Of a stretch of DNA of 64,000 nucleotides, positions 16,652 through 25,579 are shown piece by piece (positions within the stretch are counted from its first letter, which is position 1; the number at the start of each line of letters is the position of its first letter). The notes beneath the pieces were generated by a model that saw only the letters and a program-made list of their open reading frames with translations, did not search any database and was not told where the DNA came from. A program made the translations under genes and the position numbers. Origin of the DNA: Desulfolutivibrio sulfodismutans DSM 3696 (lineage in GTDB: Bacteria; Desulfobacterota; Desulfovibrionia; Desulfovibrionales; Desulfovibrionaceae). The DNA lies in the NCBI RefSeq assembly GCF_013376455.1, contig NZ_CP045504.1, forward strand, positions 992,001 through 1,056,000, in the 5' to 3' direction.

Positions 16652-17782
16652 ATGTGTCGCCTTTTCGCCCTCACCAGCCAGGAGCCGGTTTCGCCCATGC
16701 TGGCCGTCAACGCCCTAAACGTCATGAAGGAAGGCCATGACGGTTCCGGCGTGGGCCTCTTCATGAGCGGCCTCGGCGGTCCCTTCGGCCAGATGCCGGA
16801 CTGCCCCATCCTTTCCGGAATTTTCACCGATAAGGGCCTGCGGCTTCTGGACGAATACGCCATGAGCAAAGGCTTTCTGGCCAAGCACACCGTAGCCATC
16901 ACGCCCAAAAACGATCCCCCGGCCGGAACCCCCCGGCGCGGAACCTACCTGGCCCGGGCCTACGAGCCCTCGGCCCAGTGGAAGGATCTGCCCAGGGACA
17001 AGCGCGAGGCCGCCCTGGTCCAGGCCAGGCTCGACCTGCGCCACATGGGCGCGGACAACGAGGACGTCAAGGTCTTCAGTTTCTGGCCGGACACGGTGAT
17101 GATCAAAGAGGTGGGCGATCCGGTGACCGTGGCCGAATACCTGGGGCTCGACCGCGAGGAGTTTTTCGCCAAGCGCATCCTGGCCCAGGGGCGGCAGAAC
17201 ACCAACTACGCCATCAACCTCTATGCCTGCCATCCCTTTTTCATCCAGGGCATAAGCACCATGACCAACGGGGAAAACACGGCCTTCGTGCCCATCCGGG
17301 AATACCTGTTGTCCCGGGGCGTCATCGGCTACGAGGGGTACCAGTCCGACTCCGAGGTCTTCACCCATATCCTGCACTTCACCCTGAACCGGCTGGGACT
17401 CGGCATCGAGGCCTACAAGCACGTCATCACCCCCCTGGCCGACCAGGAACTGGAGAGCCACCCCGACCGGGCGTTTCTTTCCAACATCAAGAACGTGTGC
17501 CGCAAGCTGACCATCGACGGCCCCAATTGCGTCATCGGCTGCACCCCGGACGGGTCCATGTTCATGGTCCAGGACCGCAAGAAACTCCGGCCCGGCGTGG
17601 TGGGCGGCCGTCCCGGCATCTTCGCCTTCTCCTCGGAGATCTGCGGCCTCAACGAGGCCATCCCCGAGCGTGACCGGAGCAAGGATTTCCAACCCATGTA
17701 TCTCGATACGGCCATTGTCGGGCCGGATTGCCGTGAGGTGAAAATATGCCGTCAGAGCCAGTCATTACTCCGTCCACACTGA
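16652..17782 (+). CDS. Glutamate synthase, glutamine amidotransferase subunit
   Basis: A class II glutamine amidotransferase of 376 residues. The start is ATG at 16652, preceded by GGGGGAA, because it places the nucleophilic Cys immediately after the initiator (MCRLFALTS); removal of Met exposes the catalytic Cys. Further features are GHDGSGVGLF, the middle segment GRQNTNYAINLYACHPFF, and DGPNCVIGC. The subunit hydrolyses glutamine and passes ammonia to the synthase. It is a separate polypeptide here, corresponding to the N-terminal domain of large GltB enzymes, and overlaps the next gene by 37 bases. This is the split arrangement seen in archaea and several anaerobes. Confidence 0.88.
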   Translation: MCRLFALTSQEPVSPMLAVNALNVMKEGHDGSGVGLFMSGLGGPFGQMPDCPILSGIFTDKGLRLLDEYAMSKGFLAKHTVAITPKNDPPAGTPRRGTYLARAYEPSAQWKDLPRDKREAALVQARLDLRHMGADNEDVKVFSFWPDTVMIKEVGDPVTVAEYLGLDREEFFAKRILAQGRQNTNYAINLYACHPFFIQGISTMTNGENTAFVPIREYLLSRGVIGYEGYQSDSEVFTHILHFTLNRLGLGIEAYKHVITPLADQELESHPDRAFLSNIKNVCRKLTIDGPNCVIGCTPDGSMFMVQDRKKLRPGVVGGRPGIFAFSSEICGLNEAIPERDRSKDFQPMYLDTAIVGPDCREVKICRQSQSLLRPH

Positions 17783-19380
17783 GCCTCAAGGATCTCCCCT
17801 GGGTGCTTGACTGGGACAAGTCCACCTGCACCCTGTGCGGGCGGTGTACCGCCGTGTGCCCGGTGAGCGCCATCGAGCTCGGGGTGTTCCGCAAGCGGGA
17901 GCTGTCCGTCTCCGTGGGACTCAAAAACAAGCCCGGCCAAAGCGTCACGGTCTACCAGGGCATCCGGCAGCGCACGGACCCGGCCTACCGGTGCATCGGC
18001 TGCGGCATGTGCAACATGGTCTGCCCCAACAACGCCATCCAGCCCACGTCGCACCCCGAGGCCACCACGCTGAAGTTCCACAACAACCGTGGCGGCCAGC
18101 CCCGCACCCGGGGCGGACGGCGCAACGCCACCGGCAGCCTGCTGGACCAGATCAAGTTCATCCGCATCTCCATGCTCACGGACCCGGCCCTGGACGCCGG
18201 ACGCCACGAGTTCGAGCTGCGCACGCTTTTGGGCCGCATTCTGCCCCCTGAAGAGGGCATGGCCGCCTTCGCGCAAGGTCGCTGGACCCCGCCGGTGCGC
18301 GAGATCTATCCGCTGATGATCGGCGGCATGTCGTTTGGGGCCCTGTCCCCCAACATGTGGGAAGGCCTCCAGATGGGCGTGGCCTATTTGAACGAGGAGC
18401 TGAACATGCCCGTGCGCATGTGCACCGGCGAGGGCGGCTGCCCGCCCCGGCTCCTGCGCTCGCGCTTCATCAAATACGTCATTTTACAGATCGCCAGCGG
18501 CTATTTCGGCTGGGACGAGATCATCCACGCCATCCCCCAGATGAAGGAAGACCCCTGCGCCGTGGAGATCAAGTACGGCCAGGGGGCCAAGCCCGGCGAC
18601 GGCGGGCTTCTCATGTGGCACAAGGTCAACAAGCTCATCGCGGCCATCCGGGGCGTGCCCCCGGGCGTGAGCCTGCCCAGCCCCCCCACCCACCAGACCA
18701 AGTACTCCATCGAGGAGGCCGTGGCCAAGATGATCCAGTCCATGTCCATGGCCTGGGGATTCCGGGTTCCGGTCTATCCCAAGATATCCGGCACCACCTC
18801 GGCCGGGGCGGTCTTAAACAACCTGGTGCGCAACCCCTTCGCCGCAGGCCTGGCCATCGACGGCGAGGACGGCGGCACCGGCGCGGCCTACGCCGTGTCC
18901 ATGGACCACATGGGGCATCCCATCGCCTCCAACCTGCGCGACTGCTACCTGTCGCTGGTGGAACAGGGCCGTCAGAACGAGATTCCGCTCATCGCCGGAG
19001 GCGGCATCGGCAAAAACGGCAACCTGGCCGCCAACGCCGCGTCGCTGATCATGCTCGGGGCCAGCGCCGTGCAGGTGGGCAAGTACATCATGCAGTCCGC
19101 AGCCGGTTGCGTAGGCTCGGAGATCGACCGCTGCAACGTGTGCAACATCGGCGTCTGCCCCAAGGGCATCACCTCCCAGGATCCCCGGGTTTATCGCCGC
19201 CTGGACCCGGAGAAGGTGGCCGAACGGCTGGTGGACACCTTCGTGGCCTTCGACGTGGAACTGCGAAAGATCGTGGCCCCGCTTGGCCGCTCCACCTCGT
19301 TGCCCATCGGCATGTCCGACGCCCTGGGGATCAGCGACTATCACGCCGCCGAGCGGCTCAAGATCAAATACGTGGTCTAG
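17746..19380 (+). CDS. gltB: Glutamate synthase FMN domain protein with N-terminal ferredoxin (archaeal-type GltB)
   Basis: This 544-residue protein carries the synthase reaction, converting 2-oxoglutarate plus ammonia to glutamate. It opens with two [4Fe-4S] ferredoxin motifs (Cys 28, 31, 34, 38 and Cys 83, 86, 89, 93), then the FMN-binding TIM-barrel synthase domain with LMIGGMSFGALSPN, GEGGCPPRLL, KYGQGAKPGDGGLL, ISGTTSAGA, DGEDGGTGAA and IAGGGIGKNGN. Near the end is the Cys pattern CNVCNIGVCPKG of the synthase iron-sulfur centre. The built-in ferredoxin suggests electron delivery from a ferredoxin or from the fused oxidoreductase encoded by the next gene. Confidence 0.93.
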   Translation: MPSEPVITPSTLSLKDLPWVLDWDKSTCTLCGRCTAVCPVSAIELGVFRKRELSVSVGLKNKPGQSVTVYQGIRQRTDPAYRCIGCGMCNMVCPNNAIQPTSHPEATTLKFHNNRGGQPRTRGGRRNATGSLLDQIKFIRISMLTDPALDAGRHEFELRTLLGRILPPEEGMAAFAQGRWTPPVREIYPLMIGGMSFGALSPNMWEGLQMGVAYLNEELNMPVRMCTGEGGCPPRLLRSRFIKYVILQIASGYFGWDEIIHAIPQMKEDPCAVEIKYGQGAKPGDGGLLMWHKVNKLIAAIRGVPPGVSLPSPPTHQTKYSIEEAVAKMIQSMSMAWGFRVPVYPKISGTTSAGAVLNNLVRNPFAAGLAIDGEDGGTGAAYAVSMDHMGHPIASNLRDCYLSLVEQGRQNEIPLIAGGGIGKNGNLAANAASLIMLGASAVQVGKYIMQSAAGCVGSEIDRCNVCNIGVCPKGITSQDPRVYRRLDPEKVAERLVDTFVAFDVELRKIVAPLGRSTSLPIGMSDALGISDYHAAERLKIKYVV

Positions 19381-19450
19381 GCCGCCGCTCACGTCCTTGT
19401 AACGACGGGAGCGCACCGGCGCATCCGCAACAGCCTTTGGAGACCGTACC

Positions 19451-21787
19451 ATGGCGACACATACTTCGACGACCATCCACATCAGCGGCCATGAGGACGG
19501 ACGCCGCGTGGAATCGCGCATCCTTGAGGAACGCATCCAACGCGCCGTCACGCAAGGCGCCCGCGACCTGGCCATAGAGGCCCACGGCCAGCACGGCCTG
19601 GGCGGACGCCTGTGGATTTCCGAAAAAGAGCCCATCACCGTGGCCATCACCGGTTCGACCGGACAGCGCGTCGGGGCCATGGGCTTTCCCAACACCCGCA
19701 TTGAGGTGCTGGGACCGGCCTCGGACGATGTGGGCTGGCTCAACGCCGGGGCCGAGATCGTGGTCCACGGCAACGCCTCCAACGGCGTCGCCAACGCCAT
19801 GGCCCAGGGCAAGGTCATGATCGGCGGCAACATCGGCTCCCGGGGCATGACCATGACCAAGGCCAACCCCCGGTTTACCCAGCCCGAACTGTGGGTGCTC
19901 GGCTCCACCGGCGATTCCTTCGCCGAGTTCATGGCCGGCGGCACGGCCGTGGTCTGTGGCCACAACCCCCAGGATCCCGAAAACGTCCTGGGCTTTCGTC
20001 CCTGCGTGGGCATGGTCGGCGGACGCATCTTCGTGCGCGGCCCCCACAAGGGCTTTTCCCAGAAGGACGCCAAGCTTGAACCCATAAGCGATGCGGACTG
20101 GGACTGGCTGACCACCAACCTGCGCGGCTTCCTCAAGGCCGTGCATCGCCCGGAACTGCTCGACGCCCTCACCGTGCGCGACCAATGGCTGCTCATTGTG
20201 GCCAAAAGCCCCTACGAGAAGGCCAACTCCGCAAGGCGTTCCATGTCCGCCTTCCGCTCCCAGGTCTGGGACCGCGAACTGGGCCTGGGAGGGCTTATCG
20301 GCGACCTGACCCCGCTTGACCGCAGCCCCATCCCGCTGATCGTCACCGGCGAACTTCGCCGCTACGTGCCCGTGTGGGAAAACAAACGCCACAAAGCCCC
20401 CTGCCAGTCCAGCTGCCCCACGGGCATCCCCGTCCAGGAACGCTGGCAACTCATCCGGGACGGCCATGTGGACGAGGCCGTGGACCTGGCCATGGCCTAC
20501 ACCCCCTTCCCGGCCACCGTGTGCGGCTACCTGTGCCCCCACCTGTGCATGCAGGGCTGCACCCGCACCACCAAAAGCATGTTGCCCGTGGACATCACCT
20601 TTCTGGGCAAGGCCGGGGTTTCCAGCAAAGTCCCCCCCCTTCCCGAACTCTCCGGCAAAAAGGTGGCGGTCATCGGCGGCGGTCCGGCGGGCATCTCCGC
20701 CGCCTGGCAGATCCGCCTCCAGGGACACGAGGCCGTGGTCTACGACATGGACGAGGTGCTGGGCGGCAAGATCTCCTCGGCCATCCCCAGCACCCGCATC
20801 CCCAAAGAGGTCGTGGAGGCCGAACTGACGCGCATCCGCCAGGTGCTGCCCCACGTCCACCTCAAGCACAAACTCACCCGGGATGAATTCCAAAACATCG
20901 TCGACACCAACGACTTCACCGTGCTGGCCGTGGGCGCGCAAAAGCCCCGCGTGCTGCCCGTGCCGGGCGCGGACAAGGCCATCCCGGCCCTGACGTTTTT
21001 AAAGCTCGCCAAAAAAGGCGAGGCCAAACCCGGCAAGCGCCTGGTCATCGTCGGCGCGGGCAACGTGGGCTGCGACGTGGCCACCGAGGCCGCCCGATTC
21101 GGGGCCGAGGACATCACGCTGATCGACATCCAGAAGCCCGCCGCCTTCGGCAAGGAAAAAGTCGACGCCGAGGCCGTTGGCGCGAAATTCCGCTGGCCCT
21201 GCTTCACCAAGGAGATCACGTCCGAGGGCCTGGTCCTGACCACCGGCGAGGTCATCCCGGCCGATACCGTCATCTTCTCCATCGGCGACCAGCCGGACCT
21301 GAACTTTCTGCCCGACGCCATCGCCACCAACCGGGGCTACGTGGTGGTCAACGAACTGGGACAGACCTCCGAATCCAAGGTCTTCGCCATCGGCGACATC
21401 GTGAAACCCGGCCTTCTGACCGACGCCATCGGCATGGGCCGCAAGGCCGCCCTGACCATCGGCGACATGCTGGCCGGACGCCGCCCCACCCCGGATACCC
21501 GGGAAATGATCGCCTATTCGCGCGTCAAACTCGAATACTTCGACCCGCGCATCCCCTCCTTCTCTGATATGGGACACTGCGCCTCGGAATGCTCCTCCTG
21601 CGGCTCCTGCCGGGACTGCGGCCTGTGCGAGGCCATCTGTCCGCGCGGGGCCATCAGCCGTAACGCCCTGGAAGGCAAGAAGTTCGAGATGGTCTGCGAC
21701 CCGGACAAATGCATCGGCTGCGGCTTCTGCGCCGGTGTCTGCCCCTGCGGCGTCTGGTCCATGACCCCCAACACCCCCATGGGCTAA
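19451..21787 (+). CDS. gltD: Glutamate synthase: GXGXG domain fused to GltD-type oxidoreductase and ferredoxin
   Basis: A 778-residue fusion. Residues about 1-240 form the GltB C-terminal right-handed beta-helix (GXGXG repeats such as GNASNGVANAMAQGKV and GGNIGSRG). Residues about 325-720 are the GltD small-subunit-type flavoprotein: Cys-rich CQSSCPTGIP and CGYLCPHLCMQGC for iron-sulfur clusters, FAD motif GGGPAGISAAW, NAD(P)H motif GAGNVGCDVA and the closing FAD motif FAIGDIV. The last 60 residues hold two [4Fe-4S] motifs (CSSCGSCRDCGLCEAIC and CIGCGFCAGVC). With the two upstream genes it rebuilds a complete glutamate synthase. The domain partition (GXGXG placed with the reductase) is unusual relative to proteobacterial GltBD. 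Confidence 0.92.
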   Translation: MATHTSTTIHISGHEDGRRVESRILEERIQRAVTQGARDLAIEAHGQHGLGGRLWISEKEPITVAITGSTGQRVGAMGFPNTRIEVLGPASDDVGWLNAGAEIVVHGNASNGVANAMAQGKVMIGGNIGSRGMTMTKANPRFTQPELWVLGSTGDSFAEFMAGGTAVVCGHNPQDPENVLGFRPCVGMVGGRIFVRGPHKGFSQKDAKLEPISDADWDWLTTNLRGFLKAVHRPELLDALTVRDQWLLIVAKSPYEKANSARRSMSAFRSQVWDRELGLGGLIGDLTPLDRSPIPLIVTGELRRYVPVWENKRHKAPCQSSCPTGIPVQERWQLIRDGHVDEAVDLAMAYTPFPATVCGYLCPHLCMQGCTRTTKSMLPVDITFLGKAGVSSKVPPLPELSGKKVAVIGGGPAGISAAWQIRLQGHEAVVYDMDEVLGGKISSAIPSTRIPKEVVEAELTRIRQVLPHVHLKHKLTRDEFQNIVDTNDFTVLAVGAQKPRVLPVPGADKAIPALTFLKLAKKGEAKPGKRLVIVGAGNVGCDVATEAARFGAEDITLIDIQKPAAFGKEKVDAEAVGAKFRWPCFTKEITSEGLVLTTGEVIPADTVIFSIGDQPDLNFLPDAIATNRGYVVVNELGQTSESKVFAIGDIVKPGLLTDAIGMGRKAALTIGDMLAGRRPTPDTREMIAYSRVKLEYFDPRIPSFSDMGHCASECSSCGSCRDCGLCEAICPRGAISRNALEGKKFEMVCDPDKCIGCGFCAGVCPCGVWSMTPNTPMG

Positions 21788-22111
21788 ACAACACCGGGGC
21801 TGCCGCCCCGTTAGCCATGCAACCGTGGAACCGGGGCTGCCGCCCCGGACCCTGCCCGGGGGGAATCATTCCCCCCGGACCCCCCGTCACCGGCGCTCAG
21901 CCGGGCTGCTGCGCAGCCCGGCTGAGCGCCGGAACGCGTTTTCCGGGAGACACATCGCAGCCGGGGAGAAAAACCCTTGGCCCCTGAAACGTTGCGGCCC
22001 TGGTGGCCGGTGCTTCGCACCGGCCACCAGGGCCGCACGTTACGGGGTCCAGGGGGGTTACCCCCCTGGCGGGGGTACGGGGGCAGCGCCCCCGCTCTCC
22101 CCTCCCCTCGC
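21788..22111. repeat. Cluster of GC-rich perfect hairpins
   Basis: No gene; instead a row of palindromes. There are two copies of CCGGGGCTGCCGCCCCG (about 21794 and 21831), and an 8-bp stem CCGGGGGG/CCCCCCGG at 21856-21878. A 20-bp perfect stem lies at 21890-21909 with 21913-21932 (3-base loop), and another at 21994-22013 with 22017-22036 (loop TTC). Two shorter ones follow: CCAGGGGGG/CCCCCCTGG at 22049-22069 and CGGGGGC/GCCCCCG at 22078-22094. They lie between the convergent gltD-type gene and the L,D-transpeptidase gene and resemble the REP-like intergenic repeats common in Desulfovibrio genomes. A terminator or mRNA-stability role is an inference. Confidence 0.75.
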
Positions 22112-23128
22112 CTAGCGGGGCAATCCCCAGGCCGTCTGGGCGGAAGCCAGGGCCGGTTGGGGCAGGATGGCGATAAGTGGTTTGGAGTCGGGGTCGAGCC
22201 AGGCCAGGATTTCGCGCACAAGCGGTTCCGGGCAGCCGACGCTGCCTCCGGTGGGTTTGTTTGGCGCGGGTTCGACGTTGAGGAACACGCAGGAACCGAG
22301 TCCGGGTCGGGGATCGGGTCGGTTGTGGCCGATAAACGCGCCGAGGCGGTTGGCGTTGTCGTCGCGAGTCATGCGATCCTGGCGGGTCCAGGCGGCGGTG
22401 CTATTTTTGGAGTCGGCCAGGTCGTTGAAGGCGGCGGAGTCGGGGTCGGTGACGCAGACCGTGGAGGCGGTCAAGGGTAGGTATGGTAGGCGGATTCCGG
22501 CCTGGGAGGCCTTTGCCTGGGGCTCGTAGCCGAAGGCCAGGGGAAGCGGAAAGAGCCCGGCCGGGGTCTTCCCGTCGCCTTCTTTCTTGCGTGGTCCATC
22601 GGAAAGGGGTTCGGCCAGGCCGCGTCCCCAGGCCAGCCCGTTGCGGCCGACCATGCAGGGCGAAGGACTCCCAAGCCGTTTCCAGGGGGCGGACAGGCTG
22701 TCGCGCGAATAGAGAGAAACCTCGGCCCGGTTGGCGTTCCAGTCCGGGCTGACGACGAGAACAAGTTTTTTTGCGGCGCTAAGCGGAGTTGCGTCATGAA
22801 GCGGCGGCTGTGCCGGGACGGACGGCGGCGAGGCCGGGGATGTCTGGGCCGTGGGCAGAGACACGGGCGCGTCGGCGGCTGCGGGAACAGGCGTTGCGTT
22901 TGTCCCGGCGGCTGGAGCGGGAGCCGGTTCGGCCACGGCCAGGGATTTGGGAGAGGGAAGCGGAGAGCCGTCCAGGGCCTTTCCGCCGTGAACTTCCTCG
23001 GGCTGCACCACGGGCGTCGTGCCCGTTACGACCTTGGCGGGTTCATCGCGCGAGACGTCCTCTGAACACCCCGACGTCCCGCACAAAACCGACAAAAAGA
23101 CGAAAAAGACCAGGAACGCATGTGTCAC
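22112..23128 (-). CDS. L,D-transpeptidase-like lipoprotein (YkuD-type catalytic domain)
   Basis: A 338-residue exported protein. A hydrophobic N-terminus ends in CGTSGC, a plausible lipobox with the Cys at about residue 21, followed by a Pro/Ala-rich linker to about 105. The C-terminal 220 residues are a YkuD-related L,D-transpeptidase catalytic domain: KEGDGKTPAGLFPL, AFIGHN with the catalytic His, and TGGSVGCPEP with the nucleophilic Cys. Such enzymes form 3-3 peptidoglycan cross-links or attach lipoproteins; some act on other substrates. The gene is monocistronic, with its terminal region against the hairpin cluster. Confidence 0.86.
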   Translation of the reverse strand: MTHAFLVFFVFLSVLCGTSGCSEDVSRDEPAKVVTGTTPVVQPEEVHGGKALDGSPLPSPKSLAVAEPAPAPAAGTNATPVPAAADAPVSLPTAQTSPASPPSVPAQPPLHDATPLSAAKKLVLVVSPDWNANRAEVSLYSRDSLSAPWKRLGSPSPCMVGRNGLAWGRGLAEPLSDGPRKKEGDGKTPAGLFPLPLAFGYEPQAKASQAGIRLPYLPLTASTVCVTDPDSAAFNDLADSKNSTAAWTRQDRMTRDDNANRLGAFIGHNRPDPRPGLGSCVFLNVEPAPNKPTGGSVGCPEPLVREILAWLDPDSKPLIAILPQPALASAQTAWGLPR

Positions 23129-23237
23129 AGGCGCATCTCCACCATTGCGTCGGGAATGAGACGTTTTTTTATCTTTCTACACTTTTTTGGAATCATTGCA
23201 ACATATTCCGTAACGCACCCGGCCAACTGCCCTGCAT

Positions 23238-23702
23238 TCACGATCCGAAGTCCGGTTCCTCAATGACCCTGTCCAGGATGATGCCGAAAAAGGCCTCTGC
23301 GGAATCGGCGGCAAAATGCCAGCCCAGGTGTGTCCCGCATCCACGGCAGCAGGCCACGCGCCAGGCATGGCCCGGAAACCAGGTGAACTCCGCGCTTGGC
23401 GGTTCAAGGGTCAGGCAGCCGGGGGCATGCCGGTACAGACCGATGCGAAAGACCATTCCGGCGGGATTGCAAAAGACATGGCGGTGTGCGCCGCTCCTGG
23501 CCACGGCCATGTCGCGTGTGGTGATGCGCCGTCGGCATACGGCGCACAGGATGAAAGGATCGTTCGCGTCTCTATCCTGCTGCGAGGCCCTCGAAAACAC
23601 GACGCGGGACTTGCCGCGCGGCGGCGCGGCGTCATCGAAACGCACCACGGCTGCTCTTGGGAACGCGGCAAAACCGCGCTGAGGGGTATGGGGTGATCGC
23701 AT
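23238..23702 (-). CDS. Bacterial cereblon-type CULT domain protein
   Basis: A 154-residue protein whose residues about 50-150 match the CULT domain, the thalidomide-binding fold of cereblon. Visible are the zinc cysteines C53 and C56 (CAVC) and C119 and C122 (CRGC), and the three cage tryptophans W108, W114 and W128. The cage spacing of 6 and 14 residues is exactly that of human cereblon W380, W386 and W400. The segment HVFCNPAGMVFRIGLYRHAPGC is also typical. Single-domain bacterial CULT proteins are known; their natural ligand is unsettled (uracil- or cyclic-imide-like compounds have been discussed). Nothing here suggests a ubiquitin-like partner. The first 45 residues are low complexity, so the start is uncertain. 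Confidence 0.85.
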   Translation of the reverse strand: MRSPHTPQRGFAAFPRAAVVRFDDAAPPRGKSRVVFSRASQQDRDANDPFILCAVCRRRITTRDMAVARSGAHRHVFCNPAGMVFRIGLYRHAPGCLTLEPPSAEFTWFPGHAWRVACCRGCGTHLGWHFAADSAEAFFGIILDRVIEEPDFGS

Positions 23703-24046
23703 GCGCCGTCCGAGGCGAAGAGTCCACCGGCGCGGGTGTTCCCGCGAGGTGTTGGTCCATCTGGATAGCGGATTTCGGCTGCGGCGTCATCCGGGGCTTG
23801 TCGGCGCGTCAAAGGGCGGTGCTGGTGCCTGACGCCATGGTCTCCGGACATGGGCGCGCGCAAAAACAGGTCCGGGCAACCATGGAGACAGAATGGACAA
23901 CGCGCGCTGTCACAGTTGCGTCCTGCAACCGGGCGCAAGGCACGGCCCGGGGTTGCCCATCCGGTTGCCGGGGGCGGCAGATCGTCTCGTCTCACCCGGG
24001 CGGCGTGCAGCGCAACGTCCTGTTTCGCCTGTCCCGAGACGCCCAA
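23703..24046. other. Intergenic region without a recognisable gene
   Basis: About 340 bases upstream of the CULT gene and downstream of the DksA-type gene. Open frames on both strands translate to Arg/Gly/Pro-rich sequence without a domain. No clear terminator or promoter was identified. Confidence 0.4.
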
Positions 24047-24442
24047 CTATTTATCGAACAGGTATTCCGAGGCCCCATAGGGCGTGGTCATGTGCATCCG
24101 CTCGTTCTCCATGGCGGACTTGCAATGGACGCACAGGGTGGCCGTGGGTTGGGCCGTAAGCCGGGCTACGCCGATGTCCTCGCCGCACTCGAAGCAGATG
24201 CCGTATTCGCCGAGCTCAACGCGCTCCAGGGCGTTGCGGATCTCATCGAGCAGGATGCGGTCCCGCTGGCTCATGATAAGCATCATGTTGCGGTCGGATT
24301 CGTGAGCGGCCCGGTCGGCCAGATCGGCGTGGCAGGCGGTTTCCTGGGCCAAGCTGTGGATGGTGACGTTGGATTTGGCGAGGATGTCCCGCATCATCTG
24401 CTTGAGCATTTCCGTGAACTTCATGACCAGATGCTGTTCCAT
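24047..24442 (-). CDS. DksA/TraR family zinc-finger protein
   Basis: A 131-residue protein with a long helical N-terminal part (about 1-85, coiled-coil-like) and a C-terminal C4 zinc finger, CFECG and LCVHC, separated by the family segment IGVARLTAQPTATLC. The order RVELGEYGICFECGEDI is characteristic of the DksA/TraR superfamily, which binds the secondary channel of RNA polymerase and alters the response to ppGpp. The start is ATG at 24442 with AAAGGAGAT upstream; the longer frame upstream is not supported. The coiled-coil tip aspartates of classic DksA are not obvious to me, so it may be a DksA paralogue rather than the main one. Confidence 0.88.
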   Translation of the reverse strand: MEQHLVMKFTEMLKQMMRDILAKSNVTIHSLAQETACHADLADRAAHESDRNMMLIMSQRDRILLDEIRNALERVELGEYGICFECGEDIGVARLTAQPTATLCVHCKSAMENERMHMTTPYGASEYLFDK

Positions 24443-24697
24443 GGCGATCTCCTTTAGGGAAAAGGGACTTGCTGGACACAGAGCATGGGGCCGATGCACG
24501 CCGTGGCTGAGGCTCTCGACAGTGCCCGGCGCGACACTGATCCCTCTTCTTGGCTGTGGAGGATGCTCTGGCAAGGTTGCTTTTGGGTGACGCCTGTCCG
24601 CCAATTGTGCGACCACACAGAGAAACAACCGGAGCACTACGGTGCGAGGCGACTCCCGCGCCGCCCCCGTGAGGTGTCGGCGCGGGAGAGGCGCACG

Positions 24698-25492
24698 CTA
24701 TTTCTTGGGGTTGGTGGCCTGGATCCAGATCACGGCGTCCTGGGACAGCTCCTTGTCCTGGAACTTCTTGTCCGGGCCGCTTCCAAGGGCGCAAATGCCC
24801 CACCATCCGGCAAACGGCGGCGTGAATGTCAGCATGCCGTTGGCGTCGGTCTTGTGGACCATGGTGATGAAATGGTCGGACGGGGCCTCGATGTTGCCCT
24901 TTTTGGCGAAGGCGTTTTTCTTCATGTCCGGGGTGTAGTTCATGTATTCGATCTCCACCTCGGCGTCGGCCACGGGCTTTCCGTCGCCCAAAAGCACGGC
25001 CCGGAAGGTCATGCCCGGGTACAGGGCATAGGGACGGTCAAGGGGCACCCACTCGGTCTTAAGCCCCGCAGGTTTGTCCCAATCGGTAGGCACGGCGTCG
25101 CCGTTGGTGATGACCTTGGTGATCTGCTGAATGTACGTGTCCTCTTCCTTCTCGAAATACGGGGCCGGAACCAGCACGAAGATATAGTCGCCGCCACGAG
25201 CGGAAAATGTGGTTTCGAAGCCTTCGTCGCTATTCATGGCGCTGGTCCATTTGATGGGCTTGATGGTTCCCAGCAGGTCTGTTTTTTTCTCCTTGTTGAT
25301 GACGTAAAATTCCTGGGGCTTGTCCATCTTCATCACATGTCCCGACTCGGCCGGATGGGCAAAGACGAGCTTGAATTCCAGCTTGCCCATCTTGTTCATT
25401 TCCGGGGTGTAGAGCATCTGGAAATGGGCAAAGGCCGGGGCAGTGGTTGCCAACAGAAAGGCGGCGGCCAACAGGGTGATCAAACGCTTCAT
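24698..25492 (-). CDS. DUF4198 periplasmic protein of the feo operon
   Basis: A 264-residue exported protein with a clear signal peptide (MKRLITLLAAAFLLATTAPA, cleavage near AFAHF). The mature part fits DUF4198, a family of periplasmic proteins often encoded with transporters for nickel, cobalt or iron. Visible features are the early HFQMLYTP, the ...ARGGDYIFVLVPAPYFEKEE segment, and a late Ig-like strand block with FAGWWGICALGSG. It has AAGGAG well placed at 25501-25496. It is the last gene after feoA, feoB and a small exported protein on one strand, so a role in iron(II) delivery or sensing is inferred. Confidence 0.82.
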   Translation of the reverse strand: MKRLITLLAAAFLLATTAPAFAHFQMLYTPEMNKMGKLEFKLVFAHPAESGHVMKMDKPQEFYVINKEKKTDLLGTIKPIKWTSAMNSDEGFETTFSARGGDYIFVLVPAPYFEKEEDTYIQQITKVITNGDAVPTDWDKPAGLKTEWVPLDRPYALYPGMTFRAVLLGDGKPVADAEVEIEYMNYTPDMKKNAFAKKGNIEAPSDHFITMVHKTDANGMLTFTPPFAGWWGICALGSGPDKKFQDKELSQDAVIWIQATNPKK

Positions 25493-25579
25493 CCGGTTCT
25501 CCTTATGAGTTTGAATATGAAACCCATTTTCAAAACATGGGAACGGAGGGACGCAGGGACGCATCTGCTCCGTAGCGCC

